From Neovahlkampfia damariscottae (taxonomy: Eukaryota > Heterolobosea > Selenaionea > Neovahlkampfiida > Neovahlkampfiidae): a stretch of DNA of 64,000 nt. Location of the stretch: assembly GCA_016618085.1 (NCBI GenBank), contig JABLTG010000020.1, positions 1 to 64,000 on the forward strand, in the 5' to 3' direction. The first letter of the stretch is position 1, and every line of letters begins with the position of its first letter. Made by a program: the position numbers and the translations under genes. Below, piece by piece: positions 1-10,949 of the stretch. The notes under the pieces were generated by a model. The model did not search any database. It saw only the letters and a list, made by a program, of their open reading frames with translations, and was not told where the DNA came from.

Positions 1-310
1 CCAAACCCAAACCCAAACCCAAACCCAAACCCAAACCCAAACCCAAACCCAAACCCAAACCCAAACCCAAACCCCAAACCCAAAACCCAAACCCAAACCC
101 AAACCCCAAACCCAAAACCCAAAACCCAAAACCCAAAACCCAAACCTCAAAACCCCAAAACCTCAAAACCTCAAAACCCAAACTCTCCCAAACTCTAAAT
201 CTAAATCTAAATCTAAATCTAAATCTAAACCCAAATTTAAACCTAAATCTAAATTCAAAACCCAAACTCAAATCCTCAAACTCAAACTCAAACCCAAAAA
301 TCTAAATCCA
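1..310. repeat. Telomeric repeat tract, (CCCAAA)n decaying inward
   Basis: Bases 1 to about 185 are CCCAAA units (TTTGGG toward the chromosome end) with CCCAAAA, CCCCAAA and CCTCAAAA variants that grow commoner inward. From about 186 to 310 the tract degrades into CTAAAT, CCTAAAT and CTCAAA units. C-rich strand at the left edge, reading inward, is the expected orientation for a left chromosome end. No other copy of the repeat occurs in the window. Confidence 0.93.
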
Positions 311-856
311 AAAATCTAGACTTCTGAAGCTTGTCTGCACTCTATATTTCGACTGTTTATACGAAAGTTAGTTATCAGTTTTTTGTCAAAGAAACTATTA
401 TGGTTCGATTTTCCATTTGGATCATTCAAATTTCTGCAATTTCATTCAAGTCATCTGGATGATTCTTTTTATATGTTTTGAATAAAGTGAATTGTTTAGA
501 ATACTCTGTTTCGGTGTTTGAGTATTTTAGTTCATCAAACTGTTTACATCGAAGGAGTAGTCGGAGAAGGTCAGAAATTGTAGTTCTGTGGGTTTGACAA
601 GAATTGACGGTTCTGATTAGAAAAATTGGAGGTGATATTATGTTTCTTGCTTCTGCTGAATTGGTCTGATCAACGAATCGAAGTCATTTTTTTGATCCAA
701 TCTACTATCTTGTGGAAAAAAGTGATCGATGTGATTCAAATTCAGGATATCAATCCATAATTAAATTGTTGGAATTAGTCAGAATCACCAAAATGAATTA
801 AAAACGTATTTTTAAGTTTCACATGTTTGGAATATTAAAGTCTTATTTTTTATTGA
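311..856. other. Subtelomeric non-coding stretch
   Basis: No open reading frame, intron pattern, tRNA fold or internal repeat that I can support is visible. The central part (about 540-620) looks clearly richer in G and C than the intergenic DNA elsewhere in the window. It could hold a degenerate gene or a structured RNA; I see no positive evidence for either. Confidence 0.5.
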
Positions 857-1726
857 TTATTCTTCATCAGAGAGATCTTTTTCAATTTTAGATTCTTTTT
901 CCATTTTTTTCAATCTTCTTTCTTCAAGTCTTTTCAATTTTTCTTTTCTTTTTTGCATTCTTTCTTCTGATTCTTTCATCTTTTGTGCTTTTTCTTGTTT
1001 GATGTCTTGTTTCAATTGATTTCCGATATCTTCATCCAAACTTTGTAAATATTGGACATCCATTGAATTTTCTTTTTCTTGTTTCAATTTAGCAAAATGT
1101 TCAACACATTGCTTTGTCTTTACTTCAACTAAAAGATTATATTTTTGATACTTTGAAACACATAATACAATTTGATATGTTCCAATTGAATCAATGCTAA
1201 ATTCACTTTCATCATATAAAATATCGTTTAAACTCAATTTAATTGAATATGTTGATGTGATTAAATTTGAAAGTTGTTCTTTTTTGATAGGTTTGACACT
1301 TTCAACATAAGGTTCATGTTCTTTCAATGGTCTTGATGGTTCACTAATAATGGATAAACATGGTTGTTTATCAAATATTTTTTTAATTTCATTTCCTCTT
1401 TTTTTTTCTTCTAAAATTTGTTTTCTTTCATCCTATAAATTATTATTAAAAAGTGAATATTTTACAGTTAAAGATTCACTATGTTTTTCAACATTCTTTT
1501 TTGTAGCATATATCGCAAAACCTTTTGGAAATAATGTATTTCTCATGTATCCTAAAATATTATATTTAGTACTCTATTGATTATTCAAACCTGACTTTAC
1601 TTTAACAATATCGTCTTGTAATAAATTCTCAACATCTTTTTTAACAATAACTGTTCTTAATGATGCATAATTAAATTTTGTTTCATTAATCAAAATGGAA
1701 TTCCTTTTTAAAATATTTTTCATCAT
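857..1726 (-). CDS. MRPL9: Mitochondrial large-subunit ribosomal protein bL9m
   Basis: complement(join(857..1432,1466..1551,1591..1726)), 265 aa. Bacterial-type ribosomal protein L9 for the mitochondrial large subunit. The N-terminus (MMKNILKRN) is basic and looks like a mitochondrial presequence. Residues about 25-70 carry the L9 signature: a VIVKKDVENL strand, VKVKSGYMRN spanning intron 1, then PKGFAIYATKKN. The C-terminal 60 residues are a charged Lys/Glu helix beyond the usual family length. Introns are 39 and 33 nt. Start chosen at the first ATG after a TTGATTGGTGAC element at 1764-1775. It is the gene nearest the telomere, only about 550 bases from the repeat tract. Confident from the signature; the C-terminal domain is divergent. 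Confidence 0.85.
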
Positions 1727-1822
1727 TCTTTTGTTTTCTCTTTTTTCTTGAAGTTGAGGAAAAGTCACCAATCAAATTAGAGTATGCAAAAAAAATACTT
1801 TATTTTTCTCAAATAAAATGAA

Positions 1823-3415
1823 CTATTTTTCTAAAATTAAAAAATAATTTGATGTTCTTGAATCCATTCTTTTTGATAAATGTGAATGAAATATTCTATT
1901 TATTAATTTATATTTCCATTTATTTTTTAAATATTTTAAGAATTTTAAATCTTCATAAATTACAATATGAGATGGTGGTAATACATTATTATCTTTTAAT
2001 AAATCATTTGTAAATTTAATTTTATTTAAATGAAATGAGTCTGATTCATCCAAATGTGTACTTTCTAAATTATTTGGTGAACAATCTAAAAATCTTAAAA
2101 TGATTAAAATATTATTTATAAATATACTTTAAAGATATATTTTTATGTAAATGAGAATATCCAGGTGTATGATGACATGGTATTAAAAAATAAATATTTT
2201 TAACATTATTTTTATTTCTCAATATATTCATTACATCTAAACTACCTCTTTGATGAATTAAACTAAAATATCCACCTAATAATATTTGTGGTATAAATAT
2301 GAATAAAAAAATAATATATTTAAATGATGATTTAAATAATAATTTATATAATCCATATCCTGAATAAATTATTAAAATTGGTAAAATGGAATAAATAAAT
2401 CTAAATTCTTTATGTTCTGATAAAATAGAATAAATTAAAATGGTTAAAATGGAAATTAATAAATATTGAATATCTTTTAATGATGTCTTATTCATGAAAT
2501 ATATTCCAATAAATAATAATGGTATATATGTAAATAACATGGTTGGTAATCCATTTGAAAAATACCAATGAATTGAATGTGTACCATATACTATATATCA
2601 ATTAAATTATTAAATTATTAAATTTACTATTTGCTTTACCAGATAAATTAAATTTTAAAAAATTAAAAATAATAAAAATGAATCGTTGATAAAATAAAGA
2701 ATCCATTAAAATTGAAAAAGATATAAAAAATATACTATTATAAATAATAAGAATAATCAATTTACAAATTATATATTAATTTTTTAATTAATTTTAATAT
2801 ATCATTGGTATATTTAAATCTAAAAATAAAATAAAATAACCATACAACTGAATTTGTTGGTCTAAATAAACAACTTAATCCAGCAAAATAAATCCAATTT
2901 TCATTCTCTTCAAAATTTAATCCAATAATTGTTAAAGTAGATTCCATTGAATTTGAAAGTGTTCTAACTCCACAATAAAAATTAAACCAATTTAATAAAG
3001 AACAAAGTAAAACTAAATTAGATATTTGTTCATTTTTAAATAATTTAAATGATAATTTATAGGTAAAGTAATCAGTTAAAAATGAAAATATGGATTGAAA
3101 TAACATTGGTACTCTTATCTAAATATTAAATTTAAAAACAAAAATATTACTAATAAATATGAATAATCTAAATGAAATATTTTTAAACATTCAAATATAA
3201 TAAAATATATAAAAGGATAAAATATACCTCTTATTCCTTCTTTCCATTCCCATGTCAAATATCCATATCTTTTTTTATTTTTATTCATTTTTTATTAAAT
3301 ACCCAAAACTCATACGATGAGCAACTTCAAGACTTTGCCAATATTCATCTGGATTAAAATAGGTTTGAACAAGAAAAGAGTTCATTATTCTAAATAGAAA
3401 TACCCAAATGAACAT
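1823..3415 (-). CDS. PIGB: GPI mannosyltransferase 3 (PIG-B/GPI10, GT22)
   Basis: complement(join(1823..2093,2128..2590,2640..2734,2766..3118,3151..3268,3303..3415)), 470 aa. Adds the third mannose to the GPI anchor precursor from dolichol-phosphate-mannose in the ER. Residues 18-27 show the family's lumenal NPDEYWQ motif with its catalytic-type Asp, followed by [15 protein letters not shown]; further on are [34 protein letters not shown] and HKEFRF, all in family order. Many hydrophobic segments fit a multi-pass GT-C enzyme. Five introns of 31-49 nt were placed by frame. It ends in TAG, unusual for this window. It diverges from the GPR107-like gene across 86 bases containing two CCAAT elements. 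Confidence 0.93.
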
Positions 3416-3454
3416 TATAAATTTGTTTGAAAAAGAAAGTTGAAATAATAAAAA

Positions 3455-3470
3455 CCAATTTGACCAATCA
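3455..3470. promoter_or_regulatory. CCAAT-type start-proximal element between divergent genes
   Basis: Two copies, CCAAT at 3455-3459 and CCAATCA at 3464-3470, lie between the start codons of the PIG-B gene (3415, minus) and the GPR107-like gene (3502, plus). The same motif recurs at nearly every gene start in the window. Promoter function is inferred. Confidence 0.6.
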
Positions 3471-3501
3471 AAAACAACTCTTATTTTGAACAAGTTGAAA
3501 A

Positions 3502-4916
3502 ATGAGAAAACCAATTTTATTTCTTCTTATCTTAATATTTGTTTCAAAAATAAGTAGTAGAATATATGATATTAATTTAAATAATTTTGAATCTGATGCC
3601 ACTGTTCTTTCAACATTTGGATATTCAGCCAATGGATATTTTGAAATAAAAATCAATTCATTTAAATTTCATAATACTAAACCAAATTATAATATAGAAG
3701 AAATGAAAAAGAAAATAGGATTTATTTTAAAACCTGTTGATTCCAATAATTTGGCTGATTTAGAATCACTTTATCGTAAAACACCAAATGATTGTTTTTT
3801 AAATCATTTAAAATCAAACTTTTTTCAAATTGGTGTTACTAATACTACTAAACAAATAATATCAATACCTTCTTCAAAATTTTATGCTCTTTTTTTTTAT
3901 CATTGTGAAAATGTTGGTAAGTCAAATCAAATGAATTAAAAAGAAAGTAAAATTACCTATTTCAATATCTATTCATGTTGAAGAATATAATGTTTATAAT
4001 AATGAAAAATCATATTTATCAGTTGGAGAAGAACCATTAATTTGGATATATTTAATATTTTCATTTTTATTTTCAATTATTTCAATTATTTGGATTATTT
4101 ATTTGTTTAAACATTATAATAATGTATCAAAAATTCATTTGTAATATATATTTATTTTTAAATCAATTATAGATTAATGACATTATTAATTTTATTAAAA
4201 TCATTAACATTATTATTTGAATCTATTAGATTATTTTTTATTGAAAAGAATGGAATAACATATATGTGGAGTATTTTATATTACTTCTTTTCTTTGTAAA
4301 ATATTTAAATTTTAATCTCTTTTTTTTTTTGTTTAGTTTTAAAGGAATTACATTATTTATTGTTATTTTATTATTAGGTTCAGGTTGGTCATTTTTAAAA
4401 CCATATTTAAATGAATGGGAAAAAAGAATACTTTTAACTGTATTTTCATTACAATTAATTTCAAATTTATCTGTTATTTTAATTGATCAAATTGCAGAAG
4501 GTGCAAGTAATTGGTTGTATTATAAATCAATTTTATTATGGATTGATGTTATTTGTTGTTTTTTAGTTTTACCTGTAATTGCGTGGTCAATAAGAAATTT
4601 AAAGAATTCAAAAGATGAAAAATCAGTTTCTGTTGCTGTTAGATTAAATCAATTTCAACAATTTTATTTAATTGTTATTGCATATTTATATTTTACAAGA
4701 GTTGCAATTCAATTTATAAGAGATTCTTTACCACCAAATATTGAATGGATGGTTGAAATATTACGTGAAATGGCTTCTATTGGTCTTTTTATTTTTACTG
4801 GATTTAGATTTAAACCAACATCACCTCAAAAAGAAGAAGAATATCATATTGTTAAAAATATAAGTGATAATGAAAGTGATGATGATATTCAATTACTTGA
4901 TAAAGAAACAATTTAA
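3502..4916 (+). CDS. GPR107/GOST-family seven-transmembrane protein
   Basis: join(3502..3916,3948..4140,4173..4295,4337..4916), 436 aa. Golgi/trans-Golgi-type membrane protein of the lung-seven-TM (GPR107/GPR108/TMEM87) family, linked elsewhere to membrane recycling. A signal peptide ([19 protein letters not shown]) is followed by a lumenal domain of about 180 residues and then seven hydrophobic segments. The C-terminal segment has the family-typical GIGLF-like glycine turns and a short acidic cytoplasmic tail (DNESDDD). Introns are 31, 32 and 41 nt. It converges on the next gene with only 16 bases between stop codons. Confidence 0.85.
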
Positions 4917-4932
4917 AAATTAAAAGATTTTA

Positions 4933-7900
4933 TTAAATACTACCATAACCTCCAATAACATTTGTTGATTCTTTTGAATCAATAGATTCAACATTAACTT
5001 CTACAGGTGTATTTGGTATAATATTATTATTTGATGATGATGATGATGAATCATTTAGATCTAAATCATCATATCCACTTGAAGATCTTTTACCACATGT
5101 TATAAGAAATATAAAACCATCTTTAACTAAAATTGGAATATCTTTCCAAAATGTGATATGTGGTATCATTTCAATTCCATTTGAATTATAAATGAGTTTT
5201 TTAATAATCATTCCTAAAATTAAATAAAGACAAATACTAATAGAAATACTATTAAAAGAATTATTAAATTTGATTTAAATTTTACATTGTAATTATAAAT
5301 GATCCAAATGAAACTGCAGTTCCAATACCAAAAAATCTTGGAACACCAGAATGAACATCAAAAGAAACAGGTGTATAAGAAGTTCCTTCACGACCAAATT
5401 TATCTTTAACAATTACATTCACTTTATGTGCAACATTACTATAAAGTTCAATTTCAAAACTAACAGCTTGTTTTCTTGTAATTGTTTTTTTTTGATAACT
5501 TGTAATATCATTAACATTTCTAATACCACAAACTGTTTCCATATTTGCAGTTTTAGCAGATGGTGAATTGATATCTAATCCAAGTACTTCAAATTCTAGA
5601 GGATACGCATCTGATTCAACAGTACTAATATCAATAGAAACAATATCTCTATGTGGTTTTCCATTTGATGGTTCTAAATGTTTTATAAAATGTGATTTTA
5701 AAACTTTAATCATTGGACGTGTATCTTTTCCTGAAACACTTGAAAATACTGAATAAATATCAGCAACATCACCTCTACGTGTATTAAAAGATAATGAAAT
5801 TCTTTTGTTTTTAAATTGATCACCATTAATTTCAATTGCATTAATAAATCTACTTTTTCTATTTGATATAAATTGTGTTTGTGATCTTCTAATTGGAAAT
5901 GTTGCATTATCAAATGTTGTACCTGAAATAAATCCTCTCATATCTTGATTTGTACAACTCTCAAGATACATATGAAATCCATTTGAATGTTTAAAATTAC
6001 CAATAATATAATATGCATCTTTTAGAATATCATATTCACCTTGTGCATGTAATGATGTAATTTCTTGTGTTAAAAAATGTGGGGTATCTGTTTGTGAAAT
6101 TAATATTTCATAATTATGATATTTATCATCATTATAAAAACATCCTTCAACTGCAACATAAATCCAATTTTTATCTTTATCTAAATCTGCTTTTGGTATT
6201 CCAATAAATACTTGATTTTGTAAATATCCTGGTACTGATTGTCTTTGCCATTTTGCATCTCTTGGATTTAATTTATTAAATTCTTGTGAAACATAAACTT
6301 TAATACATGATTCTTTATCATATACTTTAACATTAAAAAATATATTCTTTTCAGTATCAATTTCAGAAACATATGTATTTCTTAATAAATTAGTTGTACT
6401 ACTTAAAGAAGTTGATCCTGATTGTGGTATACCAATATCTAATGTTGAATATTCAGTTTGTGCTCCAATAAAATAATCAGAATCTTTTGTACCATAAATA
6501 GATGCTGTCCAAAATCCAGGTGTAAAATATGTATCATTTCTAACTAATGCAATTACATTAGCAGGAAATGTTGTTGATTTAATTGTATAATTTGTTCTTG
6601 TTGGTGCAATTCTACCTCTTGAAAGATATAATTCTGTTTCACCATCAATTAAAGTTGTAGATATCATAACTTTATTTTCATATCTTGGAATCATAAAACG
6701 ATAGATTTTTCTTTCACCTTCTTTTACATCATCTGGAAATGGTCTCATTCCTAAATCAAGTGATTCAAAATCTGAAGTTATTTTAACACCAAATGTAAAA
6801 TTTCCACTTCTTGATTTAACAGAAATGAAATAATCAGTATTACTATATGCATCTTCAATTACTACTTGTTTTGGACCAAATATTGGTGATCTAAAATCAT
6901 AATCAATTGATGTTGGATATCTTGAATATCCAATGTACATATCACCTGAACCTCTTATTGGTGTTAAAACAAATCTTAATCTTGATCCATGTCCATTTTT
7001 ATAAACAAAATTCTTATATCTTCCTTGAGTAACAATACCATTTTGATTTCTACCAGGAACTAATTGAATTGGTTGTGATCCAAATGTTGTAACAATTGAA
7101 AAACTTGATCTTGATGTTGATGTTGAACGAATTGCAATAAATAATTTTTTAATTTTCTTTTCAATTAATTCATTTTTTGGAATAATAAGTCCATGTTGCC
7201 AAAAACTTGCCCAAATATAATTATCATTAGAAACATCAGCTTTATCATTTGCAAAGATCATTCCTGAACCAGAATAAAAATGTGTTGATATTTCTAAATC
7301 TTCATTAATTAAAATATGTTCTAAATCAATAACAAATATTTTATAAAAATTTTCAGGTAAACGTCCAAAATAATAAAATGGATTTCCTAAAGTTAATGTA
7401 TTAATAGCTTTGATTTTTTTAAAAGTATATTATCTTACAATTAATTGTATAAGCATTAATTGTATAATTAACTTGATTTGACATTCCTTCAACTCCAATA
7501 TAATACCATCCTTCAACACTTGTATATGGACGAAATCTAATTCTTTCTAAGTTACCAATTGAAACTGATTGAACTTGATATTGATTTTTATCTGGATGTG
7601 TATTGGTTGGATCACTTGATGCATACATATGTAAATTTCCTGAATGAACTGTTGCATCAATGGAAATAGATTCTTCTGTCCATCCATTATAAAATCTATA
7701 CCATGCCATTTCTCCTTTTTTTTGTTGAAATGAAATTGGTTTGCCTGTTAAAATAGTAGAACGAAGTCTAGTTGCTGCTGTAATTATAAATGTGAATTTT
7801 TTATCATCCCAATTTTCAGGCCATCCACTTTTTAAAAATTAAAAATAATTTAAACTTACTTCACTCCAATATAAAATGAACCAACTTTTAATTGTTCTTT

Positions 7901-8916
7901 TGGTATATTAATATGTGCTCTTCCATCAAATCCATATGCTCTCCAAGTACATGTATTATCAATTGATCTTGGTTGTTTTACTGTATTTGAAATACCTAAT
8001 AAAAGTATAAATTTAAAATATATATCTTTACAAAGGTATGGTGTATCACCCCAATTTTGTGGTTTTACTTCAATCCAAAGATCTCCATTTAAAGATGAAA
8101 GATCATATTCAAAATATCTATATCCAAGTGAATAAACTTCTGTTGGTGTTGGTATTCCTTCATTCAAAATTTCAGGTGCTAAAAAATTTAGAAAAATTAA
8201 AAATAGAAACCATTTGAAGTAGTAACAGCAATTTGAAATATTGAATCTCTTGTTGTATGTCCATAAACTGAAAAATAATAAAAAACATTTTCACCAAAAA
8301 CAAAATCTTTGTCACTACTTAATATTGTGTACACATTTGAACCAAAACTATAATCTGTCCATTTATGTTTTGAAGGTGTTGGATTTGGTTCAGTATCAAT
8401 ATAAACTGTACTCCATCCTAAAAGATTTGTCATTCCAATACTAAAAGTGCTATTTTGTTTTAAATTGAATTTAAACTTTGTAAATTCTCCACTTTTTGAT
8501 TCTGCAATTTGTGGTTCACCATCATGTAAATCAATTTCTTCACCATCCGAAATATATGCTAATACTTTAAATTTTGTATCCCAGATACCAAAAAGACTAA
8601 TGAAATAATTTCCAGTTTTATAATTTGGATCTGATTTTTTTACAATAATAAAATTTGGTCCAGTATGATTTGAATTCCAATGATAATGTTCTTTTGTTGC
8701 GTTTCTTTCTGATGACACAAATAAATGAGCATCTCCTGATAATGGAAACATGACAACTACAAGTTTATTTTTATCTGTCAATTCAGGGATGGTAGGAAGA
8801 TAAAACTGTGTGTATCCACCTCCATTCACAGAACCATGTTCGTGATAAGATAATTTTAAATTATTTGCAGAAATGAGTGTGATGAAAATACAAACCAGTA
8901 AAAGTTGCAACTTCAT
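4933..8916 (-). CDS. Type I membrane protein: repeat ectodomain plus M6PR/Atg27-like tail
   Basis: complement(join(4933..5248,5286..7407,7439..7827,7860..7995,8032..8178,8211..8916)), 1271 aa. A signal peptide (MKLQLLLVCIFITLISA) is followed by about 1120 residues of repeated beta-rich units of roughly 130 residues with YYIGVEG- and FYIGVK-type strands, resembling bacterial pre-peptidase C-terminal (PPC) domains. One transmembrane helix lies at about 1146-1178. The cytosolic tail reads GMIIKKLIYNSNGIEMIPH then FWKDIPILVKDG, the pattern shared by the cation-dependent mannose-6-phosphate receptor (GMEQFPHLAFWQDL) and Atg27. A Golgi-endosome sorting receptor or cargo adaptor is inferred. The 36-nt intron 7996-8031 is in frame and could be retained. 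It is divergent from the sulfatase gene. Confidence 0.75.
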
Positions 8917-8934
8917 CTTTTTTTAGAAACGAAT

Positions 8935-8941
8935 TGATTGG
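8935..8941. promoter_or_regulatory. TGATTGG start-proximal element
   Basis: TGATTGG lies 18 bases upstream of the start codon of the receptor-like gene on the minus strand (reading CCAATCA there) and on the plus-strand side faces the sulfatase gene at 9065. It is one instance of the motif found at most gene starts. Function is inferred from position only. Confidence 0.55.
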
Positions 8942-9064
8942 TCGATTATTCTTCCAAATAACATAAATTCTAATTATAACCTCTTTCGATTTTGAAACAT
9001 ATAATTTGAAGATATCGGAAAAACTTAAATTGTCGGAAAAATGGAAAAAATTTGGCGAATCAAA

Positions 9065-10906
9065 ATGAAATTCTCACTTTTTCTTTTTGCCTTATTGTTC
9101 ACATTCGTTTTTTCAAAGCCAAATATTGTACTTATTGTTATTGATGACCTTGGATATGGAGATCTCGGTGCATATGGAAATACAACAGTTCCAACACCAA
9201 ACATTGATAAAATGGCAAAAGAAGGGATAAAGTTCAATCAAATGCTTGCAGCTGAAAGTATTTGTACACCTTCAAGATCTTCAATGTTAACTGGGAGATA
9301 TCCTTTCAGATCTGGTATGGCTTCAATGACAGATGCTTTCAGAACTCTTAACAGTCCTGCTCAACCAGGTGGTTTACCTCAATCTGAACTTTCCATTGCT
9401 AAATTATTAAAAAAAGAGGGTTATAAAACAGCAGCAATTGGGTTTTACTTTTTTTTTCATATTCTAATATTTATTGATAAAGTAAGTGGCATTTAGGTAT
9501 TGGAAAAGATAATGAACATTTACCAACAAGTCATGGATTTGATTATTTTTATGGATTACCTGTTACTAATGTACAAACATGTGCTGGAAAACCAATATAT
9601 TCAACTGTTGGTGGTCATGGAAAAATATTAGGAAGTCAAAATATTTTTGAATGGTTTTTTAAAAGATATCTTCCAATTTGGACTTTAATATTCATTTCAC
9701 CTTTTACTTTATATTTTTTAAATATTTTAAGTACAAGAAAAACCATACAACTTTATATGATGATTGTAAATTAATTTATTTAACATTTATTATTATAGAT
9801 ATTAATATTTTTATTTTCTGTTTATTATGCTAGATTATTTACATTATTAAATCCTTCAAGTTGTTTACTTTATAAAAATGAAGAAATTATTCAACAACCA
9901 GTTAAACTTCAAAATTTAACAATTCAAAATTTAAATGAAGCAAAGAATTTTTTAAAGAATTCAAAAGATGATCCATTTTTCTTATATTTTGCAATGGTTA
10001 AAGTTCATACTGCTTTATTTACATCTCCAAAGTTTGAAAATTATTCTGGAAAGGGAGCATATATTGATAATATTATTGAAATGGGTACTACTCATATATT
10101 TATTAATTATTAAATTAGATTATGCAATTGGGAAATTAATGAATTATATTAAAGAATTAAAAAAAGATGAAAATACTTTATTCATTTTTACATCAGATAA
10201 TGGTCCATTTGTTATTAGAGGTATTGAAGCAGGATCTTGTGGATATGTTAAAAATAAAGAAGGAAAGTTAATGGGACCATTATCAGGAGCAAAAGGAGAT
10301 CAATTTGAATGTGGAATTAGAGTACCAGGTATTATGAGATGGAAAGGAAAATTGAAAGAAGGTATTATAAATGATAAAACATTTTCACATCTTGATTTTT
10401 ATCCAACAATTGCAAAAGTAGCAAATGCAAAAATACCATCAAGTATTCATTTAGATGGAAAAGAAATGTTATCAACTATAGAAAAAGGAAATATTGATAA
10501 TCATGAATATTTAATGCATTATTGTGGTTCAAATTTAGTGGCTGCAAGATATAAAAATTATAAAGTACATTTTGAAACACCAATATATGATAAAGGTGAA
10601 TTTAATTCATGTCCTTCATCATTAATTTGTTCATGTTCAGGAATAAAAAGAAATCCACCTTTAGTTTTTGATTTAGATATTGATCCAGTTGAAAAACAAC
10701 CATTAAAATATGATGATATAACAAAAGATATTATATCAAAGGTTAATGAAGAAATTAAAAGACATAAACAAACTATTATTCCAGTTGAAAATCAATTGAA
10801 TCATTTACCAATTCCATATTTATTTCCATGTTGTGAAAAAGGAAAAAAATTAACACCATTCGAAAAATATATGAAAATATTTACAAATTCGTGTGGATGT
10901 GAATAA
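9065..10906 (+). CDS. Arylsulfatase, steryl-sulfatase-like with membrane hairpin
   Basis: join(9065..9441,9483..9765,9799..10084,10119..10906), 577 aa. Hydrolyses sulfate esters in the secretory pathway or lysosome. A signal peptide (MKFSLFLFALLFTFVFS) leads straight into NIVLIVIDDLGYGD, with the metal-binding Asp pair. The formylglycine motif is CTPSR (Cys67), and GKWHLG spans intron 1. SDNGPF and a C-terminal Cys-rich end also fit. Around residues 185-235 are two hydrophobic segments (WTLIFISPFTLYFL and ILIFLFSVYYA) placed as in steryl sulfatase, where a helical hairpin sits in the ER membrane. Introns are 41, 33 and 34 nt; intron 1 begins GTTTTA. Substrate unknown. Confidence 0.9.
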
Positions 10907-10939
10907 ATTTTTATTTTTAAAAAAAATCAAATTTTTTGT

Positions 10940-10946
10940 CCAATCA
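10940..10946 (+). promoter_or_regulatory. CCAATCA element 3 bases before the ATG
   Basis: CCAATCA ends 3 bases before the start codon at 10950 of the SPRY-BTB-TLDc gene and lies only 34 bases after the sulfatase stop codon. If it is a promoter element the transcript has almost no 5' UTR. It also argues against the in-frame upstream start at 10893, which overlaps the sulfatase gene. Confidence 0.6.
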
Positions 10947-10949
10947 AAA

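Noticed and set aside
1-310. CRISPR-like or satellite array
   Set aside because: Six-base CCCAAA units at a sequence edge, without spacers, in a eukaryotic context, are telomeric.
311-856. Mobile element or degenerate gene in the subtelomere
   Set aside because: No terminal repeats, target-site duplication or recognisable protein remnant could be found by eye.
10893-10949. Upstream in-frame start for the SPRY-BTB-TLDc gene
   Set aside because: It would overlap the sulfatase stop codon and lie upstream of the CCAATCA element; the ATG at 10950 fits the common start context.
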